Positions 16,291 to 25,050 of a stretch of 64,000 bases of DNA are shown here, piece after piece. This DNA comes from UBA1163 sp049513055 (GTDB taxonomy: Bacteria > Desulfobacterota > BSN033 > UBA1163): contig JBEKWN010000049.1 in NCBI GenBank assembly GCA_049513055.1, positions 5,168 through 69,167 of the forward strand, written 5' to 3'. Below the pieces are notes generated by a model. That model worked only from the letters and a program-made list of their open reading frames with translations, had not been told where the DNA came from and ran no database searches. Position numbers and translations under genes: made by a program. Each line of letters opens with the position of its first letter. Positions within the stretch are counted from its first letter, which is position 1.

Positions 16291-18195
16291 ATGCTGAGAA
16301 TATTGAGGGAACATGCATCTTCATGGATGCTTAAGGGTATCCTGATATTGGTGGCTGTGACTTTCATCTCCTGGGGAGGGTATTCGTATTTCCGGGAGAA
16401 AAAAGTGACTTATGTGGCTAAAGTGAATGGAGTCACCATCGAATGGAGGGACTATAATGATGCCTTTCAAAATGCGGTCAAGCAATATCGAGAGGCGTTG
16501 GGCCCATCCTTTTCGGAGAAGATGATCGAAGAACTCCGTCTAAAAGACAAAATCTTAGATGACCTCATTGCCAAGATTCTCATCCTTCAAGAAGCAAAAA
16601 GATTTGGACTTTCCATTCCTGACGAAGAGCTGAGAGAGGCCATTGAATCCATCCCGGCTTTTCAGATGAATGGCCAGTTTGACAAAAGAAGTTATGAGAG
16701 GTTTCTTCGTTCAAACCGAATGACCCCGGAAGAGTTTGAGCAGAGCCAGCGGGAAAGTCTTCTGCTTTCAAAGGCAGTCAGTTTGATAAAAATGAATGGT
16801 GGGAAGGTTTCAGATGAAGAAGTATCGGACACTTACCTTTTTGAGAATGAGCGGATCAACCTCACCTTCCTGAAGATCGTCCCTGAGGCTTTCAAAGGTC
16901 AGATCAATGCCAATGAGATCGAGATAAAGGATTATTACCAGAAACATCAAGAGGAATTCAGAATTCCCACTTTTGTTCAAATTCAATATCTCCTTTTCCG
17001 ACCTTCTGATTTTGAGAACAAAGTCCAGGTTTCCTTAGATGAAGCCAAACGATATTATGACTCCCGAAAAGATACTTTTAAGATACCCAAACAGGTGAGG
17101 GTGAGGGACATCCTGATCAAAGCAGGACCACAAGATGCACCTGATCAATTGGAGGCAAAAAAGAAGAAAGCCGAAGAGATTTTGGAGAAAGCCAAAAAGA
17201 CGAAGGATTTTGGTTCCTTAGCAAAGCAGTATTCGGCGGCGGAAAATGCCTCTAAGGGCGGCGACCTGGGATGGATTCAAAGGGGGATGTTGGGTGAACA
17301 AATTGAATCGATTCTCTTTGCGATGAAAGCAGGTGACCTGACTGGAGTGTTAGCAGCAAGAGATGGGTTTCATATTTTAAAAATAGAGGAGGTCAAGGAG
17401 GAGAAACAAAAATCCTTTGAGGAAGTAAAGGACCAGATCCTTCAGACCTTAAAGAAAGAGAAGGCAAAAGCAGAAGCCTCCCGAAAAGCGGACGACGCAT
17501 TCTACTCCCTTTTCCGAAGCCGTGATTTAGAAGGGTATTCAAGAGAGAAGGATGTTCCAATTAAGACCACGGGCCTCTTTAAGGAAGGCGACGAGATCCA
17601 GGATATTGGCAAGAATCCTGTCTTCTATTCCAGTGCCCTCTCTTTAAAGCTGGGAGAAATCTCTCCTGTCGTTACCATCCTGCCCAATTTCTATATCCTG
17701 AAGTTAGTGAACAAGAAGGACTCCCGGATCCCGCCTCTGGATGAGGTGAAAGAGGAAGTGAGACAAAAGGTTATTGGAACAAAGGCAGAGGGGAAAGCCC
17801 GTCAGGTGGCTGAAGAACTTCTCAATCAGATTCGAACGGGCAAAAACATCAGAGAGGTTGCAAGAGAGAAAGGTTATCCTTTTGAAGAAACGGGTTTCTT
17901 CACCCGGACAGCAGGAGCGGTTCCTAAAATTGGTCCTGCCAGAGAATTTATGGGAATACTCGCCTCTCTGACAGAAAAAAATCCTGTCCCTAAAGAAGTC
18001 ATTCAGACCAAGGATGGGTATTTTGTGGTAAGGTTATCTGGCTATGAGCCTGCGGATCAGAGTAAATTCCAATCCGTGAAGAAAAATCTTGAAAAACGAC
18101 TGAGCTACCAGAAACAGGAAGAGGTTTTTCAAAATTGGCTCAGTCAACTCCGATCCAAAGCCAAAATCGATATCAATAAAGAAATCCGGGGTTAA
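16291..18195 (+). CDS. ppiD: PpiD/SurA-like periplasmic peptidyl-prolyl isomerase
   Basis: 634 residues from the ATG at 16291, which follows GGAGG by about 10 bases; the upstream TTG reading is rejected. One N-terminal transmembrane anchor (about residues 12-33: LKGILILVAVTFISWGGY) is followed by a SurA_N-type helical region. Two parvulin-like stretches come next, the clearer one around residues 265-370 with RVRDILIK, SAAENASKGGDLGWIQRG and FHILKIEEV. PpiD is an inner-membrane-anchored chaperone for proteins leaving the Sec translocon. The gene stands alone, divergent from the acyl-CoA dehydrogenase operon and convergent with ruvB. Confidence 0.88.
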   Translation: MLRILREHASSWMLKGILILVAVTFISWGGYSYFREKKVTYVAKVNGVTIEWRDYNDAFQNAVKQYREALGPSFSEKMIEELRLKDKILDDLIAKILILQEAKRFGLSIPDEELREAIESIPAFQMNGQFDKRSYERFLRSNRMTPEEFEQSQRESLLLSKAVSLIKMNGGKVSDEEVSDTYLFENERINLTFLKIVPEAFKGQINANEIEIKDYYQKHQEEFRIPTFVQIQYLLFRPSDFENKVQVSLDEAKRYYDSRKDTFKIPKQVRVRDILIKAGPQDAPDQLEAKKKKAEEILEKAKKTKDFGSLAKQYSAAENASKGGDLGWIQRGMLGEQIESILFAMKAGDLTGVLAARDGFHILKIEEVKEEKQKSFEEVKDQILQTLKKEKAKAEASRKADDAFYSLFRSRDLEGYSREKDVPIKTTGLFKEGDEIQDIGKNPVFYSSALSLKLGEISPVVTILPNFYILKLVNKKDSRIPPLDEVKEEVRQKVIGTKAEGKARQVAEELLNQIRTGKNIREVAREKGYPFEETGFFTRTAGAVPKIGPAREFMGILASLTEKNPVPKEVIQTKDGYFVVRLSGYEPADQSKFQSVKKNLEKRLSYQKQEEVFQNWLSQLRSKAKIDINKEIRG

Positions 18196-18228
18196 CCTTG
18201 TTCTTCTGATCTTTCAGTTGAAAAGGGA

Positions 18229-19290
18229 TCAATGTTTCTTGCGGGTGGGAAGGGAGAGTTGTCTCCCTGATTCTGAATAGGGGAGCCCGAAATGGTGGTA
18301 GGCCAATTCTGTGGCCTTCCTCCCGTTCTGCATTCTTGCGACAAAACCGATCTTCAGGAGAAAGGGTTCAATCATATCGACCAGCGTGTCCGATTCCTCC
18401 TGCAGGGTGGCTGCAATTGCCTCCAGACCCACTGGCCCTCCTCTGTAATACCGGATGATGGTCTCCAGAAATCTTCGGTCAAGACTTGTCAAACCGATCT
18501 CATCCACCCCTTCTAAACGCAGTGCTTCATCGGCAATGGCTTTGTCGATCTTCCCTTGCCCACGGATCTCAGCAAAATCCCTCACCCTTTTGAGAAGCCG
18601 ATTGGAAATTCTCGGTGTCCCTCTTGACCGCTTGGCAATTTCCTGTGTCCCTTCTTCATCAATGGGAACCCTTAAGAGAGCGGCAGAGCGCCTAACCACC
18701 TGGCAGAGTTCTTCCACAGAATAGAAATCGAGGTTCCTCAATATCCCAAATCTCTCCCGAAGAGGTGCGGAAAGGAGCCCGGCCCGAGTGGTGGCACCCA
18801 CAAAGGTGAAACGTTCCAGCCGATATCGATGGCTTCTCGCATGAGCTCCCTTATCAAAAATAAAATCAATGCAAAAATCTTCCATGGCTGGGTAGAGGAA
18901 TTCTTCCACCACCTTGGGAAGTCTGTGCACCTCATCGATAAACAGGACGTCCCCTCTTTCCAGATGGGTGAGGATGCTGATCAGGTCGCCTCCTTTTTCG
19001 ATAGCAGGCCCGGAGGAGGTGACAATGCGAACCCCCAATTCTGTGGCGATGATATGGGCAAGAGTGGTTTTTCCCAATCCTGGTGGGGAATGAAAAAGAA
19101 TATGGTCCAGAGGCTCCCCACGTTTTTTGGCTGCCTGGATGGCAATTTCCAGTGTCTCCACCACCTGTTTTTGGCCGATGTATTCAGAAAGGTTACGCGG
19201 CCTCAGATCGAGATAATCCTCAATCTCGGGTTGAATCCCTTCAGCTTCCACCTTTGGATCAGGTTGTTTGCTTTCTTCGGACTTCTTCAT
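18229..19290 (-). CDS. ruvB: Holliday junction branch-migration ATPase RuvB
   Basis: 353 residues. Walker A is PPGLGKTT and Walker B LFIDEVHR; sensor 1 lies in FVGATTRAG, with the arginine finger region in LRERFG. The C-terminal winged helix has YRGGPVGLEAIAATLQEE. RuvB forms the hexameric motor that drives branch migration with RuvA. It is the last gene of the minus-strand order yebC-ruvC-ruvA-ruvB and is intact, whereas ruvA upstream is not. Confidence 0.97.
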   Translation of the reverse strand: MKKSEESKQPDPKVEAEGIQPEIEDYLDLRPRNLSEYIGQKQVVETLEIAIQAAKKRGEPLDHILFHSPPGLGKTTLAHIIATELGVRIVTSSGPAIEKGGDLISILTHLERGDVLFIDEVHRLPKVVEEFLYPAMEDFCIDFIFDKGAHARSHRYRLERFTFVGATTRAGLLSAPLRERFGILRNLDFYSVEELCQVVRRSAALLRVPIDEEGTQEIAKRSRGTPRISNRLLKRVRDFAEIRGQGKIDKAIADEALRLEGVDEIGLTSLDRRFLETIIRYYRGGPVGLEAIAATLQEESDTLVDMIEPFLLKIGFVARMQNGRKATELAYHHFGLPYSESGRQLSLPTRKKH

Positions 19291-19320
19291 CTCCTTCTCC
19301 CACTACCTAAAACAAGCAAA

Positions 19321-19437
19321 TTAAGGTGAAATCTCTTTTTGACCTCGATACACCTCTTCAAACAATTCTTCTGGGGATGAAATATTTGGGTTTCGGAGCA
19401 TCGCCTCTTTGACCAAACGCTGTGCCTCACTTAATCT
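19321..19437 (-). pseudogene. ruvA: Displaced C-terminal domain III of RuvA
   Basis: Read in a different frame just past the ruvA stop, this stretch gives HRLSEAQRLVKEAMLRNPNI followed by SSPEELFEEVYRGQKEISP and a stop. This is the typical three-helix domain III of RuvA, which contacts RuvB. It has no start codon of its own. It shows that ruvA has lost its reading frame at about 19430-19450. Confidence 0.75.
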
Positions 19438-19900
19438 ATGGCACATCAGCTGAGATTTGATCCTCCCTCATCAGCGCAAATTTACCAACCTTTCCTTGAA
19501 GGGTGGCAATGATCTTATCTGCTGTTCTCTTCCCGATTCCCTTCAGGCTTTCGAGGGTTTTCGAATCCCGCTCCTCTATCGCCTTGGCAATCCTTGGAAT
19601 GGGCATCATCAAGGCCTTCACTGCCGTGGGCGGACCGATGTCTTCCACGGTAATAAATTTCTCAAAGAATTCCTTCTCCGGTTCGAAGTTGAACCCGATG
19701 AGAAGAGGTTTGGGTTGCCGTTCGGTCTGATGGTAATAAATATAAAGTCTGACAATCTCCCCATCCTCCCCTGCTCTCTTCGGGCTGAAGGTCTGTCGAA
19801 CAATAGCAGGGAGGAGGATCTCATATCCCACCCCATTGGCTAAAACGACTATCCTATCTTCTTCTTTCTTGAGCAATTTTCCTTCGATATAGCGAATCAT
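19436..19900 (-). CDS. ruvA: Holliday junction protein RuvA, frameshifted and lacking domain III
   Basis: 154 residues from ATG at 19900 (GAGGAAATTG upstream); RuvA is usually about 190-205. Domain I (OB fold, MIRYIEGKL...GVGYEILLP...YIYYHQTERQPKPLLIGF) and the two helix-hairpin-helix motifs of domain II (VEDIGPPTAVKALM and LKGIGKRTADKII) are present. The frame stops after QISADVP, while domain III continues downstream in another frame. RuvA binds the four-way junction and recruits RuvB through domain III, so the protein as written should not couple to RuvB. Confidence 0.85.
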   Translation of the reverse strand: MIRYIEGKLLKKEEDRIVVLANGVGYEILLPAIVRQTFSPKRAGEDGEIVRLYIYYHQTERQPKPLLIGFNFEPEKEFFEKFITVEDIGPPTAVKALMMPIPRIAKAIEERDSKTLESLKGIGKRTADKIIATLQGKVGKFALMREDQISADVP

Positions 19901-19918
19901 CAATTTCCTCTAATTGTA

Positions 19919-19978
19919 TTAGTGAATGGTGTTAGTGCTAGTGTGAAATAAAAACTATCACTCATCACCATCACCAAT
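19919..19978. repeat. Intergenic spacer of AGTGATGGTG words
   Basis: The left arm (TTAGTGAATGGTGTTAGTG) faces the complementary right arm (TATCACTCATCACCATCACC). It lies between ruvC and ruvA; the right arm forms the last codons and the stop of ruvC. Confidence 0.6.
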
Positions 19979-20459
19979 GAAAATTTTCATTCCGGGAAAG
20001 ACCGGTTAAGGCCAGGGCGAGGGCATCCCCTGCGTGGCTCGAGCTCAGGGGATTCTCGATCCTGAGAATTTGGCGAATCGCTTTCTTCATCTGTTCCTTA
20101 TCGGCCCGACCGCTTCCGGTCAACGCACTCTTCACCTCCGTCGGTCTCACTTCGACCACAGGAATGTCCATCTCCTGAGCCGCGAGGTAAATCACCCCTC
20201 TCACTTCTCCCAACTGGATCGCTGCCTTAGGAAATTGTTTCAAAACAAAGACCTCTTCTAAAACGAGGAGGTTGGGTTTCCACTTTTCAAGAAGTCCTTT
20301 CAGTTCATCATAGATGGTTTTTAAACGGAGGGGAATAGGACAATTTGGTTCGGTTCGAATGGCTCCCCAATCACAGGCTTTCCCTCCTCGGGGAAGAGCC
20401 TCTACCACTCCAAAGCCCGTCATGGCCAAACCCGGATCGATTCCAATCGCCTTCACCAA
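19971..20459 (-). CDS. ruvC: Crossover junction endodeoxyribonuclease RuvC
   Basis: 162 residues from TTG at 20459, or GTG at 20456; GGAG lies about 8 bases before the TTG. The longer reading from 20600 is repeat-derived and not RuvC-like. The first acidic residue is Asp in GIDPGLAMTGFGVV, the second Glu in LVLEEVFV, and the last acidic pair lies near SSHAGDALALAL (His-Asp). The DEDD nuclease resolves Holliday junctions as a dimer. The tail NENFHW comes from the adjacent spacer repeat. Confidence 0.92.
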   Translation of the reverse strand: MVKAIGIDPGLAMTGFGVVEALPRGGKACDWGAIRTEPNCPIPLRLKTIYDELKGLLEKWKPNLLVLEEVFVLKQFPKAAIQLGEVRGVIYLAAQEMDIPVVEVRPTEVKSALTGSGRADKEQMKKAIRQILRIENPLSSSHAGDALALALTGLSRNENFHW

Positions 20460-20489
20460 AAGAGTTTCTCCACCCTTCGGTTTCTCCCC

Positions 20490-20600
20490 GGCCTTCGGTC
20501 GGGGGGTTATCAGGGTTGACCTTGAGCGCGCCTTTGTACGAGTCTTCGAAGAGCATGATCGGGCGCGGTCGAAAGGTCCAGATGTGAAAAAGCCACCCAA
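20490..20600. repeat. Possible diverged fragment of the MITE-like repeat
   Basis: On the minus strand this gap between yebC and ruvC contains CGCTCAAGGTCAACCCTGA, close to the CGCTCAGGGTCAACCCTGAG core of the repeats at 6849-6985 and 55078-55240. The flanks are too diverged to align by eye. It keeps an open frame upstream of ruvC that should not be read as protein. Confidence 0.4.
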
Positions 20601-20650
20601 TCACTTTCCTTCAGAAGGGGTGGCTGATCAACTAACTGAAACAGGAATGT

Positions 20651-21400
20651 TTATGCACTGAGCCGTTCCATCTCCTCTTCGGCAATATCGAAATTGCCGT
20701 AAACCTTCTGGACATCATCAGAATCTTCAAGCCCCTCCATTAACTTCAGCATCTGTTCCGCCTCTTTTCCGCTCAATCGAATAGTGCTTTGGGGAACCAT
20801 TGTTACCTCAGCGTAGGTGTATTTGAAACCAGCCTCCTCAAGGGCCTTTTTCACTTCTTCAAAATTTGCAGAATTGGTCGTCACATCAAATTCCTTGCCC
20901 GAATCCTTCACATCAAGGGCTCCTGCATCTAACGCCACCTCGATCAGACGATCTTCATCGACTCCGCTCTTTTCGATGACGACCAACCCCTTCTTTTCAA
21001 ACATCCAAGAAACGCAGCCATTCTCACCAAGGCTTCCATTATATTTGGAGAAGACGTGTCTCACATCGGCCACGGTCCGGTTTTTATTATCCGTCAATAC
21101 TTCCAGCATCATGGCCACACCACCCGGTCCATAACCCTCATAAGTCAGCTCTTCGTAGTTGACCCCTTCCAGTTCTCCGGTCCCTTTCTTGATCGCCCTT
21201 TCAATGTTGTCCTTTGGCATGTTTTCTGCTTTTGCCGCGAGAACAGCAGCCCGGAGCCTCGGGTTGGCATTCATATCCCCTCCGCCGAAACGCGCTGCCA
21301 CCATGATCTCCTTGATGACCTTGGTGAAGAGCTTTCCCCGTTTGGCATCGGCTGCCCCTTTTTTTCTCTTAATCGTACTCCACTTTGAATGTCCAGACAT
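20651..21400 (-). CDS. yebC: YebC/TACO1-family transcription/translation regulator
   Basis: 249 residues, the usual length. It starts with the family signature MSGHSKWSTIKRKKGAADAKRGKLF, and the GYGPGGVAMMLEVLTDN segment in the middle is equally typical. Family members act in DNA-binding regulation or in helping ribosomes through difficult proline stretches. It precedes ruvC, the common yebC-ruvCAB arrangement, which supports the assignment. Confidence 0.96.
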   Translation of the reverse strand: MSGHSKWSTIKRKKGAADAKRGKLFTKVIKEIMVAARFGGGDMNANPRLRAAVLAAKAENMPKDNIERAIKKGTGELEGVNYEELTYEGYGPGGVAMMLEVLTDNKNRTVADVRHVFSKYNGSLGENGCVSWMFEKKGLVVIEKSGVDEDRLIEVALDAGALDVKDSGKEFDVTTNSANFEEVKKALEEAGFKYTYAEVTMVPQSTIRLSGKEAEQMLKLMEGLEDSDDVQKVYGNFDIAEEEMERLSA

Positions 21401-21421
21401 GGCTTCTTCTCTCTCGAAAGT

Positions 21422-21445
21422 AGGGGCAATTCATGAATTGCCCCT
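21422..21445. repeat. Perfect 24-base palindrome between tRNA-Val and yebC
   Basis: The halves AGGGGCAATTCA and TGAATTGCCCCT are exact reverse complements. No T-run follows in either direction, so it is not a standard terminator. It may be an RNA processing site or a protein-binding site in the tRNA-yebC leader. Confidence 0.6.
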
Positions 21446-21471
21446 CCAACGTTCCACCTTCTAAACGATGG

Positions 21472-21543
21472 TGGGCGCTACTGGATTTGAACCAGTGACT
21501 TCCTGCGTGTGAAGCAGGCGTTCTCCCCCTGAACTAAGCGCCC
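21472..21543 (-). tRNA. tRNA-Val (CAC anticodon)
   Basis: Reading the minus strand: acceptor GGGCGCT pairs with AGCGCCC. The D-arm is GTTC...GAAC, the anticodon stem CCTGC/GCAGG with loop TTCACAC gives anticodon CAC, and the T-arm is ACTGG-TTCAAAT-CCAGT. The discriminator base is A, and CCA is not encoded. Length is 72 nt. It lies just upstream of yebC on the same strand. Confidence 0.93.
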
Positions 21544-21578
21544 AATTTAAAACCTATTTTATAAGACCTTCCTGAAAA

Positions 21579-21683
21579 GTCAACCCTGTTGTATAAAACA
21601 CAGTGATTGAAATTTTCAAGCTTTATCATTATAGACACGGCCTATCGTCCATTCGATTCATATCTCTATACAACAGGGTCAAC
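21579..21683. repeat. MITE-like element with CCCTGTTGTATA inverted ends
   Basis: A perfect 13-base inverted repeat (21583-21595 and 21667-21679) extends to 17 bases with two mismatches when the outer GTCAA/GTCAAC bases are included. The internal 71 bases are AT-rich and non-coding. The outer GTCAACCC end resembles the termini of the repeats at 6849-6985 and 55078-55240. Confidence 0.65.
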
Positions 21684-21686
21684 CCT

Positions 21687-22160
21687 CTAATTACATAAAT
21701 ACCTCTCAAGCAATATCCAGTGTAGGGTATTTAGCAACCGTTTGGCTCCACTTTCCATTTGTAAGGCCCGAATGCCACAGATGATGCATAGGCAAAGGGA
21801 ATCCGACTTCTTCATCCTCTTCACATTATTCATTGTCGGATTTGTTAATAACTTTGGCCTCAGATTTTTGACAAATTTATACAGATCAAGAAAAACAGAA
21901 TAAAAAGGACTTTCCTCCACCTTTCCGGAGGCAGAAGCGAGTCCTTTCCTGACCCCCACATCCAAAGCATGGGACCAGGTCGCAAGCCTCTCCTCTTCAA
22001 TCTCATTGTGCAACACGTCTAAGATATCGGTGTGGTCAATATTCCATTCCATGATCTCATCGATAAGTTCATCATAAGATCTGGTCTCTTTGCTGATCGA
22101 AGGTTCAGGTTCACCCCTAGCCCCTGGTCCGCTTCCTTTTAAAAAATCAAAGACTCCCAA
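21687..22160 (-). CDS. Hypothetical protein
   Basis: 157 residues from a TTG start with AAGGGGAAGC upstream. The N-terminus MGVFDFLKGSG is common to small soluble proteins. The middle is acidic and helical (YDELIDEIMEWNIDHTDILDVLHNEIEEER). The last 45 residues (MNNVKRMKKSDSLCLCIICGIRALQ...) are unlike the rest, suggesting a frameshift or repeat-derived end near the MITE-like element. I do not recognise the family. Its neighbour on the right is a gene-free stretch of about 350 bases. Confidence 0.5.
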   Translation of the reverse strand: MGVFDFLKGSGPGARGEPEPSISKETRSYDELIDEIMEWNIDHTDILDVLHNEIEEERLATWSHALDVGVRKGLASASGKVEESPFYSVFLDLYKFVKNLRPKLLTNPTMNNVKRMKKSDSLCLCIICGIRALQMESGAKRLLNTLHWILLERYLCN

Positions 22161-22509
22161 GATGCTTCCCCTTTTATTTTATTAGAAATTTTCTCCATTG
22201 TACCAGAGTCGAAAGGACTGTCAATGGTTTTTACCTCTGATCCCAATTCCACCTCACAGAGAAGGCTTTAAACACCGGAAACCCCGAAATGGCGTCTTGG
22301 GATGTCAGTTTTTTATAACAGGTTATTTCTCAAAAGACTAATATTGTTCTTCATGAATTTATATTGTAAAAAAAGACAAGATATTACCGCATTGACAATT
22401 CACCTGGCTAACGATATGTTAAAAAAGTCTTTGGGTCAAGACACAATGACTCTAAGACGCGATGGACCTCATGACATAATTATACGCTTTTAGAATCAGG
22501 AGGTAAATT
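22161..22509. other. Gene-free stretch upstream of the adenosine-specific kinase
   Basis: AT-rich sequence between divergent genes. A 63-codon plus-strand ORF (22302-22493) has no recognisable features. I see no clear promoter, hairpin or repeat, except AGGAGG just before the start at 22510. Confidence 0.5.
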
Positions 22510-22992
22510 ATGGAACTGAAGACTGAGCAATTGGAGATTCCAGAAGGGTGTAACATCATTTTTGGACAAACCCATTTTATCAAGACGGTAGAAGATCTTT
22601 TCGAGATCATGGTGGGGTCTGTTCCCAATGCCAAATTTGGAATCGGATTCTGTGAAGCCTCGGGTGACTGTCTCATCCGGATTGAAGGAAATGATGAGGC
22701 CTTGAAGGAGGTCGCCAAGAAGAATGCCCTGAAGATTGGAGCAGGCCACACCTTTGTGGTCGTTTTAAAGGATGCCTTCCCGATCAATGTCCTCAATGCG
22801 GTGAAGATGTGTCAGGAGGTCTGTACGGTCTTCTGCGCCACGGCAAATCCTGTTGAAGTGATCCTGGCCCAGTCAGAACTGGGCCGAGGCGTCCTTGGTG
22901 TCATTGATGGTTTCTCTCCCAAAGGGGTTGAAAAAGAAGATGGGATTGCCTGGAGAAAAGGTTTATTGAGGAAATTTAAATATAAACTGTGA
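22510..22992 (+). CDS. Adenosine-specific kinase (PF04008 family)
   Basis: 160 residues with a clear AGGAGG Shine-Dalgarno about 8 bases upstream. The whole chain fits the compact alpha/beta family COG1839: NAKFGIGFCEASGDCLIRIEGND, AKKNALKIGAGHTFVVVLKDAFPINVLNAVK, and FCATANPVEVILAQSELGRGVLGVIDG. Archaeal members phosphorylate adenosine. The gene is monocistronic, convergent with the cysteine synthase gene. Confidence 0.88.
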   Translation: MELKTEQLEIPEGCNIIFGQTHFIKTVEDLFEIMVGSVPNAKFGIGFCEASGDCLIRIEGNDEALKEVAKKNALKIGAGHTFVVVLKDAFPINVLNAVKMCQEVCTVFCATANPVEVILAQSELGRGVLGVIDGFSPKGVEKEDGIAWRKGLLRKFKYKL

Positions 22993-23061
22993 TAATTGAT
23001 ATTTAGGAATTGAGGGATTTGAAATTTCTTAATTCTTGAATTCCCAAATTATTTAATTCCC
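22991..23061. repeat. Intergenic spacer of GGAATTGAGGGATTTG words
   Basis: The left part (GATATTTAGGAATTGAGGGATTTG) faces a complementary right part (GAATTCCCAAATTATTTAATTCCC). It lies between two converging genes, and its right edge covers the cysteine synthase stop codon at 23053. Confidence 0.6.
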
Positions 23062-24048
23062 ATTTTTCACCAGACATTCCAGGGTAGTAATATATTCCGC
23101 TGTCATGCAAGTAGGGATCCGATGTTTCTGCAAACATTCAAAACATTTGCTGGGTTCATAGAGAGGAGTACTCACATATTTCTCTCCGCCATCCGGGAAG
23201 AGTGTCACCATCACACCATGATCTAATTCCATTGCCTTCTGCAATGTCCCCCACATCACTGCCCCGGAACTGATTCCACAAAAGATTCCCTCTCGGATGG
23301 TAAGGACCCTTGCCATCTCGAAGGCATCCTCATCCTTCACATTGATCTTTTCATCCAATCGGCTGGGATCATAGATCTCCGGAACATACTGGGAGCTCAG
23401 GTTTTTTAATCCCTGAATACTCGAATTTGGATAGGGTTCCACGCCAACGATTTTGATCTCAGGGTTATATTCTTTCAGTCGTTTAGAAACACCCATCAGG
23501 GTCCCGGTGGTTCCTAAACCCCCGACAAACATCCTGACCTTTCCTTTGGTCGCCCTCCAGATCTCTTCACCCGTAGTCTCGTAATGGGCAAGCACATTAT
23601 ACTTATTCTCAAATTGGTGAGGCATGTAATATTTAGAGTCTTTAGCCATCTCCTCAGCCAAATCGATCGCCCCATCCATTCCCTTCGAACCCTCGCTTAA
23701 AATAATCTTCGTTCCAAAGGCAGTGAGGATCTTTCTTCTCTCCACGCTCATGGTCTCAGGCATCACCAATTCTAATCGATATCCTTTAACCGCACAGACC
23801 ATCGCCAGAGCAATGCCGGTATTTCCGCTGGTGGGTTCAATGACGATCTTATCTTTCGTCAGGAGACCTTCTTTCTCCCCATATTCAATCATGTATTTTG
23901 CAATCCGATCTTTGACCGAACCGGCTGGGTTATATCGCTCCAACTTTGCAAAGACCTTCACCTTTTTGTTGGGAACAATATGGTTAATCCTTACCAAAGG
24001 CGTATATCCCACTAAATCGACCATATTCTTAGCTACACGATACATCAC
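23053..24048 (-). CDS. Cysteine synthase/cystathionine-beta-synthase family PLP enzyme
   Basis: 331 residues. PLP-binding Lys lies in PAGSVKDRIAKYM, the substrate loop in EPTSGNTGIALA, and the phosphate-binding glycines in GGLGTTGTLMG. Length and motifs fit O-acetylserine (or O-phosphoserine) sulfhydrylase. After the catalytic domain comes a Cys-rich tail (CFECLQKHRIPTC) not usual in CysK; it could bind metal or simply be family-specific. The start is the second of two adjacent ATGs or the first. The gene stands alone between two repeat spacers. Confidence 0.88.
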   Translation of the reverse strand: MMYRVAKNMVDLVGYTPLVRINHIVPNKKVKVFAKLERYNPAGSVKDRIAKYMIEYGEKEGLLTKDKIVIEPTSGNTGIALAMVCAVKGYRLELVMPETMSVERRKILTAFGTKIILSEGSKGMDGAIDLAEEMAKDSKYYMPHQFENKYNVLAHYETTGEEIWRATKGKVRMFVGGLGTTGTLMGVSKRLKEYNPEIKIVGVEPYPNSSIQGLKNLSSQYVPEIYDPSRLDEKINVKDEDAFEMARVLTIREGIFCGISSGAVMWGTLQKAMELDHGVMVTLFPDGGEKYVSTPLYEPSKCFECLQKHRIPTCMTAEYITTLECLVKNGN

Positions 24049-24077
24049 TGTTCTTATACCTCCTCCTTACTGAAATG

Positions 24078-24181
24078 ACGTGAATCGTGATTCGTTTTTC
24101 TTGTTAAGTAAGATTATTTTGAGTAACCAAAAACAAATTCAAACCTTTTCCCGAATCACGAATCACCAGCACGAATCACGT
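24078..24181. repeat. Intergenic spacer of CGTGATTCG words
   Basis: The left word ACGTGAATCGTGATTCGT faces repeated ACGAATCACG words on the right (24152-24181). It lies between map and the cysteine synthase gene, both on the minus strand. Confidence 0.6.
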
Positions 24182-24190
24182 TATTAAGGT

Positions 24191-24937
24191 TTAAAGGGCA
24201 CTTAATATCTCAGCTCCATCTTCAGTGATGGCAATGGTATGTTCAAAATGGGCGGAGCGTTTTCCATCTGCCGTCACGACGGTCCAGCCGTCAGAAAGAA
24301 CTCTGACCTCGTAGGTTCCTTCATTCACCATGGGCTCCAGAGCGAAGACCATCCCTTTCTCGAGTCTCGGTCCCTGGTGGGGTGCCCCAAAATTTGGAAT
24401 CTGCGGTTCTTCATGGAGATCTCTCCCAATCCCATGTCCTACAAAATCTCTCACCACAGAAAATCCATGGGATTCCACCCATCCCTGAATGGCGTAGGAA
24501 ATATCGAAAAGTCGATTCCCAACCTTAGCCTTTTCAATACCAATGTAGAGAGCCTTCTCCGTAACTTCAAGGAGTCTTTTGGCTTCTGGATCTACTTCAC
24601 CCACAGGAAAGGTGATGGCTGCATCTCCATAATAACCAACAAAATCGACTCCTACATCCAGGCTTACAATATCCCCCTCCTTCAACCGGCGTTGACTGGG
24701 GATGCCGTGAACGACCTCCTCATTGATGGAGATGCAAAGGGTCGCAGGAAATCCCCTGTAACCTTTAAAGGCAGGGCGGGCTCCTTTCAGAACGATATAT
24801 TCTTCGGCAACCTGATCCAACTCCTTTGTGGTGATCCCGGGCACAATCATTCCCTTCAGTTTCTCAAAGACCTCTGCCACAATGGCGTTGGATCTTTTCA
24901 ATTGCTCAATCTCCCGGTGAGATTTGATAATAACCAT
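24191..24937 (-). CDS. map: Type I methionine aminopeptidase
   Basis: 248 residues from ATG at 24937, where similarity to the family begins (IIKSHREIEQLKRSN); the longer reading to 25060 runs into the divergent purB promoter. Metal ligands are visible: Asp in SLDVGVDFVGYYGDAAITF, His in GHGIGRDLHEEPQIPNF, and Glu in ALEPMVNEGT and FEHTIAI. It removes N-terminal Met co-translationally. It is divergent from purB with about 110 bases between them. No zinc-finger extension is present. Confidence 0.95.
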   Translation of the reverse strand: MVIIKSHREIEQLKRSNAIVAEVFEKLKGMIVPGITTKELDQVAEEYIVLKGARPAFKGYRGFPATLCISINEEVVHGIPSQRRLKEGDIVSLDVGVDFVGYYGDAAITFPVGEVDPEAKRLLEVTEKALYIGIEKAKVGNRLFDISYAIQGWVESHGFSVVRDFVGHGIGRDLHEEPQIPNFGAPHQGPRLEKGMVFALEPMVNEGTYEVRVLSDGWTVVTADGKRSAHFEHTIAITEDGAEILSAL

Positions 24938-25050
24938 AGCACTAATATGCATTTGAACCAAGGAATTGTCAATATTTAACAACCGGTTTTTTATTGACTT
25001 TTCAACCCCATTCAGTAATATAGTTCTATACATTCCATAAGGAGCCTGAA

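Noticed and set aside
22302..22493. 63-codon ORF upstream of the adenosine-specific kinase
   Set aside because: No Shine-Dalgarno, AT-rich, no recognisable sequence; not reported as a gene.
24239..24979. 246-codon plus-strand ORF opposite map
   Set aside because: The opposite strand encodes a complete methionine aminopeptidase with all metal ligands; this frame is a shadow.
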